DNA of 64,000 nt, taken from NCBI GenBank assembly GCA_001515945.1, contig LOER01000033.1:186001-250000 (forward strand), read 5' to 3'. Both the position numbers and the translations under genes were made by a program. How positions within the stretch are numbered: the first letter of the stretch is position 1; each line of letters opens with the position of its first letter. Shown piece after piece: positions 10,265 through 19,474 of this stretch. The notes beneath the pieces were generated by a model. The model had not been told where the DNA came from, ran no database searches, and saw nothing but the letters and a program-made list of their open reading frames with translations. This DNA comes from Desulfitibacter sp. BRH_c19 (GTDB taxonomy: Bacteria; Bacillota; DSM-16504; Desulfitibacterales; Desulfitibacteraceae).

Positions 10265-12247
10265 TTAAATTCCAATTTGTTTCTGTAAATCCACAATAAT
10301 ATCCCTTAACTGAGCAGCCCTTTCAAATTCTAACTTGGAAGCAGCAACTTTCATTTCCTTCTCCATTTGGTTTATTAAATCCTTTATTTCATGTTTTGCC
10401 ATTTTATTGATTTTCTGTTTGGATAGGTAATCTGTCTTTTCTTCTGCAACCCTAGAAGCTTCCAAGACTTTCCTGACTTCTTTTTTGACTGTTTCAGGAG
10501 TTATATGATGTTTCTCATTAAATTCTAACTGGATATTTCTTCTTCTTTCTGTTTCACCTATGGCTCTTTCCATAGAACCTGTGATTTTATCTGCATACAT
10601 GATAACTTGACCATCAATGTTTCTAGCAGCTCTACCCATGGTCTGAATAAGTGCTCTATCAGAGCGTAAAAAGCCCTCTTTATCAGCATCTAATATTACT
10701 ACAAGAGATACTTCTGGTAAATCCAATCCTTCCCTTAGTAGGTTTATGCCCACAAGGACGTCAAATTCTCCTAAACGCAAATCCCTGATTATTTCCATTC
10801 TCTCAATTGTATCAATATCTGAATGCATATATCTAACCTTTACGCCCAGCTCCTTGAAGTAATCTGTTAGATCTTCTGCCATTCTTTTTGTTAGTGTTGT
10901 AACTAGAGTCCTTTGATTTTTACTGACTCTTTTTTGAATTTCAGTATATAGATTATCCATCTGTCCTTTTATTGGCCTTATAGAAATCATTGGGTCTACA
11001 AGACCTGTTGGCCTAATTATCTGTTCAACTGTTTGCTGGGTCCTTTCTAATTCATAGGGACCTGGCGTAGCTGATACAAACACAATTTGATTAATCTTTT
11101 TTTCGAACTCAGCAAACTTCAACGGCCTATTATCTAAAGCAGATGGCAGCCTAAATCCGTGCTCAACAAGATTCTGCTTGCGAGAATGATCACCTTTATA
11201 CATGCCACCTATCTGAGGAACTGAAACATGGGATTCATCAATTACAAGCAGAAAATCTTCTGGAAAGTAATCAATTAAAGTAAAGGGTGGCTCTCCAGGA
11301 GCTTTTCCTATTAAATGTCTTGAGTAATTTTCGATGCCTGAGCAGAAGCCTATTTCCTGTAGCATCTCCAGATCGTACCGTGTCCTTTGTTCCAGTCTTT
11401 GAGCCTCTACAAGCTTATTGTTGTCCTTCAATTCCTTGAGTCTTTCATCAAGCTCTTGTTCAATATTCATAATTGCTACTTTTAACTTGTCCTCTTCAAT
11501 CACATAGTGACTAGCAGGAAAAATTGATATATGATTTCTTTGAGAAATAACTTCTCCTGTAAAGGTATCTATTTCAAGAATTCTTTCAATCTCATCTCCA
11601 AACATTTCAACCCTGATAGCCTTTTCCGTAAAAGATGCCGGAAATATTTCTATTACATCTCCACGAACTCTAAAGGTACCCCTATGAAAATCATAATCAT
11701 TTCTATCGTACTGAATATCCACCAGTTTCCTTAATATTTTATCCCTATCATATTCCACACCCTCACGCAAAGAAAGGACAAGGTTTCTATAGTCAACGGG
11801 AGAACCAAGTCCGTATATGCAAGACACACTAGCAACAATAATAACATCATTTCTTTCAAAAAGAGCACTTGTTGCTGAGTGCCTCATTTTATCTATTTCA
11901 TCATTTAAGGAGCTATCCTTTTCTATATAGGTATCTGTATGAGGAATATATGCCTCAGGCTGATAGTAATCATAATAACTAACAAAATATTCAACACTAT
12001 TCTCTGGAAAGAAATCCCTAAACTCGCTACAGAGTTGGGCAGCTAGAATCTTATTATGGGCCATAACAAGAGTTGGCTTTTGCACTTTTTCTATTACCTT
12101 TGCCATGGTATATGTTTTTCCAGTACCTGTAGCCCCAAGTAGAATTTGATTTTTTAAATTTCCCTGTATCCCATCAGCCAACTGCTCAATTGCCTTGGGC
12201 TGATCTCCCTTTGGTGAATACCCTGAAACAACTTTAAAGGGTTTCAT
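10265..12247 (-). CDS. uvrB: excinuclease ABC subunit B
   Basis: 660 residues, full length. Walker A GATGTGKT is at residues 38-45. The beta-hairpin region ([12 protein letters not shown]) clamps damaged DNA. Helicase motif II is DESH, and the C-terminal UVR domain ([13 protein letters not shown]) binds UvrC. It is the lesion-verifying, DNA-wrapping subunit of nucleotide excision repair. It is on the same strand as uvrA-uvrC but separated from them by about 3.4 kb, unlike the more usual adjacent uvrB-uvrA arrangement of Bacillus. A candidate promoter is just upstream. Confidence 0.98.
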   Translation of the reverse strand: MKPFKVVSGYSPKGDQPKAIEQLADGIQGNLKNQILLGATGTGKTYTMAKVIEKVQKPTLVMAHNKILAAQLCSEFRDFFPENSVEYFVSYYDYYQPEAYIPHTDTYIEKDSSLNDEIDKMRHSATSALFERNDVIIVASVSCIYGLGSPVDYRNLVLSLREGVEYDRDKILRKLVDIQYDRNDYDFHRGTFRVRGDVIEIFPASFTEKAIRVEMFGDEIERILEIDTFTGEVISQRNHISIFPASHYVIEEDKLKVAIMNIEQELDERLKELKDNNKLVEAQRLEQRTRYDLEMLQEIGFCSGIENYSRHLIGKAPGEPPFTLIDYFPEDFLLVIDESHVSVPQIGGMYKGDHSRKQNLVEHGFRLPSALDNRPLKFAEFEKKINQIVFVSATPGPYELERTQQTVEQIIRPTGLVDPMISIRPIKGQMDNLYTEIQKRVSKNQRTLVTTLTKRMAEDLTDYFKELGVKVRYMHSDIDTIERMEIIRDLRLGEFDVLVGINLLREGLDLPEVSLVVILDADKEGFLRSDRALIQTMGRAARNIDGQVIMYADKITGSMERAIGETERRRNIQLEFNEKHHITPETVKKEVRKVLEASRVAEEKTDYLSKQKINKMAKHEIKDLINQMEKEMKVAASKLEFERAAQLRDIIVDLQKQIGI

Positions 12248-12299
12248 ATCTTTAAACAGTCACCTGCCTTTTGCATTCATTATGGAAAGCTTAACATAT

Positions 12300-12328
12300 T
12301 ATAGCACATTTCATTAAATTTCATAAAT
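12300..12328 (-). promoter_or_regulatory. candidate sigma-A promoter of uvrB
   Basis: On the minus strand TTATGA, a 17-base spacer, then a consensus TATAAT (12300..12305), about 55 bases upstream of the uvrB ATG. The -35 matches only half of the consensus. No LexA-type GAAC-N4-GTTC box was found next to it. Confidence 0.45.
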
Positions 12329-12364
12329 ACGGGAAATGCATTGGCAGTTTCTTGCTTTACTCTT

Positions 12365-12565
12365 TCAAAAAATTAAAAAAGGAAAATAAATTTTCAGACA
12401 AGATAAAGGACACTCAACTTCACAAGTGCCACAATACCAGCATTCTTTATATTTTAAAAAAGGTTTATTATCTTCCCCAAGGCGTAAACAATCCAAAGGG
12501 CACAAGTCCACACATATTCCACAACCATTACATTCTTCAGTAACTTTAATTGAAAAAGTGTTCAC
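12365..12565 (-). CDS. small 2[4Fe-4S] ferredoxin-type electron-transfer protein
   Basis: 66 residues, GTG start with AAAGGGGGG upstream, two bases after the stop of the flavoprotein gene, hence cotranslated. There are two cluster-binding motifs: CNGCGICVDLCPLDCL and CWYCGTCEVECPLSCL. It is probably the obligate redox partner of the adjacent flavoprotein, in the way AprB partners AprA. Its second motif and tail (CEVECP...FPFL) resemble the extreme C-terminus of the 538-residue oxidoreductase at 19475..21091 (CEVECP...IPYL), so the two flavoproteins appear to use related iron-sulfur partners. Confidence 0.9.
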   Translation of the reverse strand: MNTFSIKVTEECNGCGICVDLCPLDCLRLGEDNKPFLKYKECWYCGTCEVECPLSCLKIYFPFLIF

Positions 12566-12567
12566 GC

Positions 12568-14235
12568 CTATCCCCCCTTTTGAATTTCCCTAAGCGAAAC
12601 CTTGACCCCATGGTGGTTATTTCCCACTTGTAGATCAATATGTTTTAACCAATTCTCATTATCTGTATCAGGGAAGTCAGTACGTCTGTGTATACTTCCC
12701 CATCTGCTTTCTTCACGAGTCAAAGATGCTATTGCTGACATTTGAGCACAATCTAGTATGAACTCCAACTCTACTGCTTTTCCTAATCCATGACAATCAT
12801 TAACATGTAAATACTTGGGTAATTGTTCTCTTAATTCTAATATTGTATTTAATCCTTTTGTTAGGGAATACGAATTTTTTGGTGATAACAAATATTCATT
12901 AATAATTCTGCGTAACTTATATTCAAAGTCCATGTAACAAATTCTATCCGTTTTCGGACTCATAAAGATATTCAATTGCTTAATCACACCATTCATACAT
13001 TCATCAAAGTATTTATCTGAAACCTTTGTGTTAGATGTTTTTACATACTCCAAGGCACTCTCCGCAGCAATCCTACCATATACAAAAGCCCCACTTAAGT
13101 GCTGCATGGGAACGGAACTAACATCTCCTGCTGCAAAAAGTCCTTTAATACTTGTGCGAGCAGATTTATCTGTTACAATACCAGACAATCCGTGTCCACC
13201 ACATAATTGAGCTTCTGTAAGGTTTAATTCTATTAGGTCACGCCCAAGTTTAATATTTTTTAATTCCCAAAAACGCCTTTGCATTGGTCTTTCTGTGCTA
13301 AATAGAATATTTTCAATTTCTTTAACCATACCCTTAGAAAGATGATCAGTTTGGAGAAAAGCCGGTCCATCATTGTTTTCAAGTTGTTCTATTAAACGAT
13401 GTACTGATAGATTATTTTCATTAACTAGGATATTTCCCTTTAAGTCAACCACCCTGGCCCCTCGAGTAATAACAATATATAATAGCGGAATGTTCAAATC
13501 TTTTACCAATGGGTATTTCAAGGTATATTCCATACCAGTTATTTTAGCTCCAGCTTTATATGCCATTGAAAAACCGTCTCCAGAATTACCTGGAAAATCA
13601 AAAGTTCCATATAAATACCCTGTATTTGGAAGACCAAATCTAGCTGCAGAACCGTTGGCAAGAATTACAGACTTTGCCTCACAAACAATTAAATTACCAT
13701 CAACAATGTTTAAGCCCATGGCCCCAATCACTATTCCATTTACAACTACAAGTCTTAAAGCCATAGTTTTATTAAGCACGGAGACTTTTAGTGCACGAAT
13801 TTTTCTCTCCAATATCACCTTTAAATCCGGTTCATCCATCCCCACACAGAACTTGCCTCTATCATCAATAGTCATTAATGAATATTGCCCATTGTCATTT
13901 TTTGGAAAAAATACTCCCCATTCTTCTAATAATCTTAAAGCATCATAACTCTTTTCTGCCAATCTATAGCTGGGTGCTTCATCAACAATGCCCCAGCATT
14001 TGTGCTTTATCATGTCCACGTACTCATCAGGTGTTGATATGCCGGGTACAACTACAACGTTTAATGCATCCATTCCCATAGTAATAGAACCGCTTCTCTT
14101 AGTATTTCCTTTTTCCATAATACACACATCAAGATTAGGGTTAGCTTGTTTCAAGGAGATACCTGCCATAGAACCAGCACTCCCACCACCGATAATTAGC
14201 ACATCCGTTTTAAGTCTTTTAACTGAAAACCCCAT
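12568..14235 (-). CDS. FAD-dependent oxidoreductase, AprA/fumarate-reductase flavoprotein family (copy 2)
   Basis: 555 residues. The N-terminal FAD dinucleotide-binding fold is VLIIGGGSAGSMAG (about 10-25), with MEKGNTKRSGSITMGMDAL after it, as in AprA and fumarate reductase flavoproteins. ITRGARVVDLKG has the position of the substrate-binding Arg region, and CGGHGLSGIV plus GLFAAGDVSSVPMQHLSGAF forms the C-terminal FAD-closing segment. No signal peptide, so it is cytoplasmic. The start follows the response regulator stop by four bases. It is a paralogue of the protein at 21095..22774. The substrate is unknown. It is not a true APS reductase by context, because no sat, aprB or dsr genes are present. 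Confidence 0.85.
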   Translation of the reverse strand: MGFSVKRLKTDVLIIGGGSAGSMAGISLKQANPNLDVCIMEKGNTKRSGSITMGMDALNVVVVPGISTPDEYVDMIKHKCWGIVDEAPSYRLAEKSYDALRLLEEWGVFFPKNDNGQYSLMTIDDRGKFCVGMDEPDLKVILERKIRALKVSVLNKTMALRLVVVNGIVIGAMGLNIVDGNLIVCEAKSVILANGSAARFGLPNTGYLYGTFDFPGNSGDGFSMAYKAGAKITGMEYTLKYPLVKDLNIPLLYIVITRGARVVDLKGNILVNENNLSVHRLIEQLENNDGPAFLQTDHLSKGMVKEIENILFSTERPMQRRFWELKNIKLGRDLIELNLTEAQLCGGHGLSGIVTDKSARTSIKGLFAAGDVSSVPMQHLSGAFVYGRIAAESALEYVKTSNTKVSDKYFDECMNGVIKQLNIFMSPKTDRICYMDFEYKLRRIINEYLLSPKNSYSLTKGLNTILELREQLPKYLHVNDCHGLGKAVELEFILDCAQMSAIASLTREESRWGSIHRRTDFPDTDNENWLKHIDLQVGNNHHGVKVSLREIQKGG

Positions 14236-14239
14236 TTAA

Positions 14240-15031
14240 TTAAACCGCCCCTCTAGCTGACCTGAAATTTGCAGGGCTTACCTTTTCAATACGTTTAAAA
14301 GTATTACAAAAATGCTGAACTGTACTAAACCCTACCTCTTTCGCAATCGCTTTCAGACCTTTATCATTTTCATGCAAAAGGAGAAACTTAGCTTTTTCAA
14401 TTCTTGCCTCTATAATAAAACTACTAAGAGATACCCCTGTGGTGCTCTTGAATAATCTACTCAAATAACCTGGGCTCGTGTGAACTAGATCTGCAATGGA
14501 TTCTAATGTAACTTGCTTATCCAAATTTACCATTATATATCCAATTGCTTCTTCAATTCTCTCATCATTAAATGCTACATTTTTGTTTTTGTGATCTTTT
14601 TCATTTGCCCACAAGTTAAACAGATTACTTGATGGATTATTATCATTCTTTTCCTTTTTTAATCTTATATGTTCTTTTAGTCTTTGAAATGTATTAAGCA
14701 AATCATTTATCTCTACCGGTTTTAATAAATAGTCAAACACAGAACATCTTAAGGCCTGCTGAGAATATTCAAATAGCCCAAAAGCGGTAAGGATAATCAC
14801 TTCAACTTCCTTGTTATCCTTTTTTATATGTTCTGTTGCTTTAAGTCCATCCATAATTCCCATTCTAATATCCATCAATATCGCATCTGGCTGTAGGGTA
14901 GAGTTTAGTTCAACTGCTTGTAAACCATTGGTAGCTTCTCCAACTATTTGAATACCTAGCGGTTCACTAGCAAAAATTTGTTTTAATGCTTCTCTTTCTA
15001 TTTTTTCGTCTTCAGCAATTAACAATTTCAT
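14240..15031 (-). CDS. response regulator, REC plus AraC-type HTH (YesN family)
   Basis: About 263 residues. The start is placed at ATG 15031, which has GGTGAGAG six bases upstream; an in-frame TTG at 15046 is less likely. The REC domain (MKLLIAEDEKIERE, phosphoacceptor in LMDIRMG, TAFG, switch Lys in LLKPVE) is followed by a linker and a C-terminal AraC/XylS double helix-turn-helix (VTLESIADLVHTSPGYLSRLFK; IAKEVGFSTVQHFCNTFK). It lies between its cognate kinase and the second flavoprotein, all within a few bases of each other. It should activate the TRAP/flavoprotein genes in response to the ligand sensed by the kinase. Confidence 0.93.
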   Translation of the reverse strand: MKLLIAEDEKIEREALKQIFASEPLGIQIVGEATNGLQAVELNSTLQPDAILMDIRMGIMDGLKATEHIKKDNKEVEVIILTAFGLFEYSQQALRCSVFDYLLKPVEINDLLNTFQRLKEHIRLKKEKNDNNPSSNLFNLWANEKDHKNKNVAFNDERIEEAIGYIMVNLDKQVTLESIADLVHTSPGYLSRLFKSTTGVSLSSFIIEARIEKAKFLLLHENDKGLKAIAKEVGFSTVQHFCNTFKRIEKVSPANFRSARGAV

Positions 15032-15046
15032 AACTCTCACCGCCAA

Positions 15047-16243
15047 TCATTTGTCAAACCAAAAGACGGGAACATAATCATCTTCTATATCTGATACAAA
15101 AGGAATACTAATTGTTACCTCTGTCTGTTTATTAGGTTCAGAGCAGATATTAAGACCATAATCTTCTCCACAATAAAACTTAATACGCTTCTCAATATTA
15201 TTTAGACCTGTTCCCGTAGACTCCTCAGATTTCTTGGTTGTTTGGGAGCTATTCACATTGTTTTGTGCAAACCCAATTCCATCGTCAATAACTTTCAATA
15301 TGAGCTTTTGATCCTCTAATCTACCAATAATTTTAATCAATCCTCCCCCTTTTGGTTCTAACCCATGTTTTATAGAATTCTCTACTAGGGGTTGAAGTGC
15401 TAATGCAGGAATAAGCCCTCCCATAATATTCTGTGATATATCTAATTGGTAGTTTAATTGATCATCATAACGATTTTTTTGAATAAACAAATAGTTTTTA
15501 ACGTACTGTAGCTCGTCTCTAACTCTTACCAACTCTTTCTTTTCCATGGAATATCTTAGTAATTTTGATAAAGCATATACAACTTCTAAGGATTCTGCAC
15601 TTTTTTCAAGGTATATTAATCTTGCTACTAAATTAAGTGTATTGAATAAAAAGTGAGGTTTTATTTGTTTTTCTAGACTTTGGATTTCAAACTGTGCTAA
15701 TTCAATTTCCGTTTGCTTTATTTTGGTTTCAAGTGTGTTTAATTCCTGTTCATGCTTATAAATTCTATCTAGAACCCTATAATAATTAAAGCTTTGTTTT
15801 ATAAACAAATCCAAGAATTGAAACAAGTTTTTTCCAATAAAATGGTCATTTGTAATTTCCTGTAACCATTCTTTTACATCAATTTTCTCGTATGGCATGG
15901 TCCTTTCGTAGTGAATATCCTTAAACTCTTCTAAGTGAAGAAGTGCCCCACCGATCAATCTATCTTGCAAAAAAATAGGCATAGTAATTAAAAGTCCTTG
16001 AGTATCACAAATAATAATTACGCTCTTTGATTCATAGGATCTGCTTAGTAGATTATCAACTATATAGGTCCCAGAGTTGACATTAAGTTTATCTCTGTTG
16101 TTGAAAAAAAAAGGAGTGTTATCCCCTTTAATTAACAAATCACTTTGGGAATTATACAGTTGAAAATTAATTCCCCACATATTTGAAAGGTCTATTAGCA
16201 TTTCTTCAAGTGCTTGTAAATCTACTGAATCTTTCTGATCCAT
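15047..16243 (-). CDS. sensor histidine kinase, PocR-like ligand domain plus LytS/YesM-type kinase
   Basis: About 398 residues. ATG 16243 is chosen because GGAAGGTGT lies five bases upstream; an in-frame TTG at 16267 has no site. The N-terminal domain (DLQALEEMLIDLSNMWGINF onward, about 5-165) resembles the PocR small-molecule-binding domain. There are no membrane segments, so the ligand is cytoplasmic. A coiled coil (about 165-195) leads to the LytS-type kinase with phospho-His in QIKPHFLFNTLN and an N box PLVENSIKHGLEPK. The D/G box is DDGIGFA, with GTGLNNIEKR behind it. The next gene is its AraC-type regulator. The pair is the likely controller of the neighbouring TRAP uptake and flavoprotein genes. 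Confidence 0.88.
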   Translation of the reverse strand: MDQKDSVDLQALEEMLIDLSNMWGINFQLYNSQSDLLIKGDNTPFFFNNRDKLNVNSGTYIVDNLLSRSYESKSVIIICDTQGLLITMPIFLQDRLIGGALLHLEEFKDIHYERTMPYEKIDVKEWLQEITNDHFIGKNLFQFLDLFIKQSFNYYRVLDRIYKHEQELNTLETKIKQTEIELAQFEIQSLEKQIKPHFLFNTLNLVARLIYLEKSAESLEVVYALSKLLRYSMEKKELVRVRDELQYVKNYLFIQKNRYDDQLNYQLDISQNIMGGLIPALALQPLVENSIKHGLEPKGGGLIKIIGRLEDQKLILKVIDDGIGFAQNNVNSSQTTKKSEESTGTGLNNIEKRIKFYCGEDYGLNICSEPNKQTEVTISIPFVSDIEDDYVPVFWFDK

Positions 16244-16286
16244 ACGATACACCTTCCTATTGTGCAATAAGCACTTACTGTTTTAT

Positions 16287-16315
16287 TCTATATTTATAAT
16301 AATTATTCCTGCCAA
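16287..16315 (-). promoter_or_regulatory. candidate sigma-A promoter of kinase-regulator-flavoprotein operon
   Basis: Minus strand TTGGCA (16310..16315), a 17-base spacer, and TATAGA (16287..16292), about 45 bases upstream of the kinase ATG. This agrees with a separate transcription unit after the terminator at 16427..16454. Confidence 0.5.
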
Positions 16316-16426
16316 TTTTCATAAAGACCCTATTGATTTGCTTGTGCAAATTTAGGAAATAAGTGATTATTCAGTATTTGTAAATTGTAGGTTATTAAAG
16401 ATAATGCTCATTTTTTAAAATTAAGT

Positions 16427-16454
16427 CCTAGGAGTTGAACCAACAACTCCTAGG
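16427..16454 (-). terminator. stem-loop terminator after dctM
   Basis: Perfect 11-bp inverted repeat CCTAGGAGTTG/CAACTCCTAGG with a short loop, 40 bases after the dctM stop, followed on the minus strand by an A/T-rich tract (ATTTT) rather than a pure U-run. It separates the TRAP operon from the regulator operon. Confidence 0.75.
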
Positions 16455-16493
16455 CCGCTCATTTTCCTTACTAATTTTTTTTATAAAAATTTT

Positions 16494-17774
16494 CTATATT
16501 CCTTGTACAAGCTTTGGTAAGAACATGATAATTTGTGGGAAATATATCATTAATACAACACAAATAATCATAGCCACAATAAATGGAAAGGCTGCTCTTG
16601 CTACTTTTTCAATAGGAATATTTGCAATCGAGGATGAGACAAATAAATCAACACCTACCGGTGGAGTTACAACACCGATAGTTAGTGCTATTGTCATTAA
16701 AACGCCAAAATATATTGGGTCTATGCCTACTGCTACAACGACAGGAACTAAAATAGGTGCTAAGATGACCATAGCTGGTGCAGCATTCATAAATGTACCC
16801 ACAATAAGCATAACTCCTACTAGCATTAATAAAAGTGTATTTGGATTAGTTGTTAGACTTGTAAGTGCAGTAGCAATTGTCTGAGGTATTTGATGATTAA
16901 CCAGTATCCAGCCGAATAAACCCGCTGAATTCATTATGAACATTACAATTGCAGTAGCCTTCACAGCACCAAGTAAAACATCTGGTATTTGAGAAAATTC
17001 CATATCTTTATAAACAAATAGTGAAATAATAAACCCATAAGCAGCTCCAACAGCAGCAGCTTCAGTTGGAGTAAATATACCACCATAAATACCACCCAAG
17101 ATTATTACTGGCATTAGTAAACCCCAAAAACTTTCTTTGAAAGTTACCCATACAGCTCTTCCACTAAATTTCTCTGTTCCAGCATATCCTTCTTTCTTAC
17201 TATAATAATAAACAACGGCCATCATAGCTGCCATCATAAATATGCCAGGAATAAACCCTCCTAGGAAAAGAGAGACAATTGAAACTTCAGCTGCAACACC
17301 ATAAATAATCATGACTATACTAGGAGGAATTATCATTCCTAACGCTCCTCCAGAAGCAGTTACTCCAGCAGAGAAATGTCTAGCGTAGCCACGCTTTTCC
17401 ATAGTTGGTATCATGATTGCACCAATTGCGGCTACTGTAGCTGCAGATGAACCGGAGATGGCAGCAAAAAACGCACACCCTACTAGCACTACCATGGCCA
17501 ATCCTCCAGTAAGAGCACCTACCAATGCACTAGCGAAATTTACTAATCTCTGAGAAACCCCACCTTTTGTCATAACTGCCCCAGCTACCATAAAGAAGGG
17601 AATTGCCATTAAAGGAAAGGAATCATTTGTAGTAAAAATTCTTTGGGCAATTACCATTAAAGGTATATCAGATACCCAAGCCACTAATAGCGAAGAAGAG
17701 CCGATTGCAATTGCTACAGGGACACTTGAAAATAATAGTACTATTAAGGATACAAACAGAATTGCTGAAATCAC
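16494..17774 (-). CDS. dctM: TRAP transporter large permease subunit (DctM family)
   Basis: 426 residues, about a dozen hydrophobic helices, the usual length for DctM. Family features include FAAISGSSAATVAAIG, PTMEKRGY, GALGMIIPPSIVMIIYG and GVVTPPVGVDLFV, which line the substrate and sodium path. It catalyses cation-driven import of an organic anion delivered by DctP. Its start overlaps the dctQ stop by one base (ATGA-type coupling). The substrate cannot be read from sequence. The association with two flavoprotein oxidoreductases suggests the cargo is an electron acceptor or donor. Confidence 0.95.
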   Translation of the reverse strand: MISAILFVSLIVLLFSSVPVAIAIGSSSLLVAWVSDIPLMVIAQRIFTTNDSFPLMAIPFFMVAGAVMTKGGVSQRLVNFASALVGALTGGLAMVVLVGCAFFAAISGSSAATVAAIGAIMIPTMEKRGYARHFSAGVTASGGALGMIIPPSIVMIIYGVAAEVSIVSLFLGGFIPGIFMMAAMMAVVYYYSKKEGYAGTEKFSGRAVWVTFKESFWGLLMPVIILGGIYGGIFTPTEAAAVGAAYGFIISLFVYKDMEFSQIPDVLLGAVKATAIVMFIMNSAGLFGWILVNHQIPQTIATALTSLTTNPNTLLLMLVGVMLIVGTFMNAAPAMVILAPILVPVVVAVGIDPIYFGVLMTIALTIGVVTPPVGVDLFVSSSIANIPIEKVARAAFPFIVAMIICVVLMIYFPQIIMFLPKLVQGI

Positions 17775-18277
17775 TAGCTACTCCCCTCCCCAATAAAGTT
17801 TTCACTATTACCAAAAAATTCTTTATAGCACATTTCAAGAGCAAAAATTAGCATGAAAAATGCTCCTGTGGGAATAGCAAAATATGCGTAACTCATTGGT
17901 ATACCACTAGCTGCAGCAGGTTGGATATGGGTTATTATTGTCATTTTCCATCCCTGATAGACTAACAAACCTAAGAAACCAACGCTGACAATATAAACAA
18001 AACTCCTAAATATCCTGCTTAAAAATTCAGGTACATACATAACAACAATTGTGATTGCTGCATGCGATTTATCTCTCATAACCAAAGCAGAACCTAGCAT
18101 AACTACCCAAACAAACAAGAACCGATTAATCTCTTCAGAAGTTGGAAAGGAAAAGCCAAAAACATATCTACTTAGTACTTGAGCTATTCCAAGTAATACT
18201 GAAACACCAAAAACAACTATGCAGATATATTTAATTGTTGAATATAAACCATCTAATAATTTTGTCAACCATTTCAC
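17774..18277 (-). CDS. dctQ: TRAP transporter small permease subunit (DctQ family)
   Basis: 167 residues, four predicted membrane helices (for example IVVFGVSVLLGIAQVLS and FFMLIFALEMCY), with the family motif RYVFGFSFPTSEEINRFLFV. It forms the membrane complex with DctM. It follows dctP after a 56-base spacer that contains an intercistronic hairpin and overlaps dctM by one base. Confidence 0.93.
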   Translation of the reverse strand: MKWLTKLLDGLYSTIKYICIVVFGVSVLLGIAQVLSRYVFGFSFPTSEEINRFLFVWVVMLGSALVMRDKSHAAITIVVMYVPEFLSRIFRSFVYIVSVGFLGLLVYQGWKMTIITHIQPAAASGIPMSYAYFAIPTGAFFMLIFALEMCYKEFFGNSENFIGEGSS

Positions 18278-18296
18278 CTTCTTTCGGATAGCTTAA

Positions 18297-18320
18297 CTGC
18301 CGGAGAAAAACCCCCGGCAG
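18297..18320 (-). promoter_or_regulatory. intercistronic stem-loop between dctP and dctQ
   Basis: CTGCCGG/CCGGCAG stem with a ten-base loop immediately after the dctP stop, without a clean U-run before dctQ. In many binding-protein operons such a hairpin protects the upstream message and gives an excess of binding protein over permease; that role is inferred here. Confidence 0.6.
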
Positions 18321-18333
18321 CCCCCTTAATACT

Positions 18334-19386
18334 TTATTGACCAGCTGTACTTGCCTTTTCTACTAGCTCCTCACCAATTTGAGGTGCATATTTTTCCCAG
18401 ACAGGTTCCATAGCTTCTTGGAATAGCTTCTGTTCTTCAGGTGTAAGTTCTGTCACTTTTAAGCCTTTATCAATCATTATTTCTAAGAACTCTCCTTCTT
18501 TTTCCTGTGCTAATGCTCGCTGCCACTCAACAGCTTCCGCAGCACACTCTTCAATAATTTGATGGTATTCACTAGGAACCTTATTCCAAGCTATACCACT
18601 TATCATCAGCATTATCCCGGCATATTGATGACCAGACAATGTCAGATATGGATTAACTTCATAAAAAGATCCGGCATAAACATTACCAATGGGATTATCC
18701 TGTCCGTCAACTGTACCCTGCTGTAAAGCAGTAAATAATTCACCAAAAGAGATTGGTGTTGCAATAGTACCCAAGGCCTCAAAGGTATCAACATTTAGTG
18801 GGCTGTCTGGCACGCGCATCTTTAAACCCTTCATATCATCAGGAGTTCGAATTTCACGAACCGAGTTTGTAAATGTTCTAAAACCGCTTTCAAACATTCC
18901 CAGGGTTATAAATCCAGTCTTAGCCTGTAAACCATCATAAATTTCTTGACCAATTGGTCCATCAGCGACCTTATAAACATGCTCGCGGTTGTTGAAAATA
19001 AATGGTAGGTAAAACAAATCTAGAGTATTATAAAATACAGCCATATTTGTAGTCGGACTTAGCGTCAGGTCAACAGTTCCAATTTGCATCCCTTCAATTA
19101 GATCTCGAGAAGAACCTAATGTATTATTTGGATATACAGTAATTTCAACGTCACCATCTGTTCGTTCACTTACTAATTCTGCAAATTTTACTGCACCCTG
19201 ATGAAATGGCTGATTTTCAGCAGCATGGTGCCCTAATTTTAGCTCAATAACTTCTTTTTCAAGTTCTGGGGTTTCAACATCTTCTGCGGGATCATTATTA
19301 CTATTATCAGCAGCACTACAACCAACCAACCCAACAAAAAACATAGCAATAAGCAACAAGCATAAACCTAAGTGAATTCTTTTCAT
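18334..19386 (-). CDS. dctP: TRAP transporter substrate-binding lipoprotein (DctP family)
   Basis: 350 residues with a lipoprotein signal peptide ending GLVGC (Cys23), so it is membrane-anchored outside the cell. The mature part has the DctP fold signatures: ELKLGHHAAENQPFHQGAVK, VYPNNTLGSSRDLIEGMQIG, the conserved Arg region (MKGLKMRVPDS, presumed carboxylate-binding) and TALQQGTVDGQDNP. The conserved Arg suggests an organic acid or sulfonate ligand. It is the first TRAP gene after the ferredoxin/GltD-like oxidoreductase gene, 88 bases downstream. Confidence 0.94.
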   Translation of the reverse strand: MKRIHLGLCLLLIAMFFVGLVGCSAADNSNNDPAEDVETPELEKEVIELKLGHHAAENQPFHQGAVKFAELVSERTDGDVEITVYPNNTLGSSRDLIEGMQIGTVDLTLSPTTNMAVFYNTLDLFYLPFIFNNREHVYKVADGPIGQEIYDGLQAKTGFITLGMFESGFRTFTNSVREIRTPDDMKGLKMRVPDSPLNVDTFEALGTIATPISFGELFTALQQGTVDGQDNPIGNVYAGSFYEVNPYLTLSGHQYAGIMLMISGIAWNKVPSEYHQIIEECAAEAVEWQRALAQEKEGEFLEIMIDKGLKVTELTPEEQKLFQEAMEPVWEKYAPQIGEELVEKASTAGQ

Positions 19387-19474
19387 TTATTACCTCTCCC
19401 CTACTATTTATTTTGGTAAAGGCATTATGGACTAAAGATACAGTTCATAATGCACCAAAAATAACTTTTCAGCC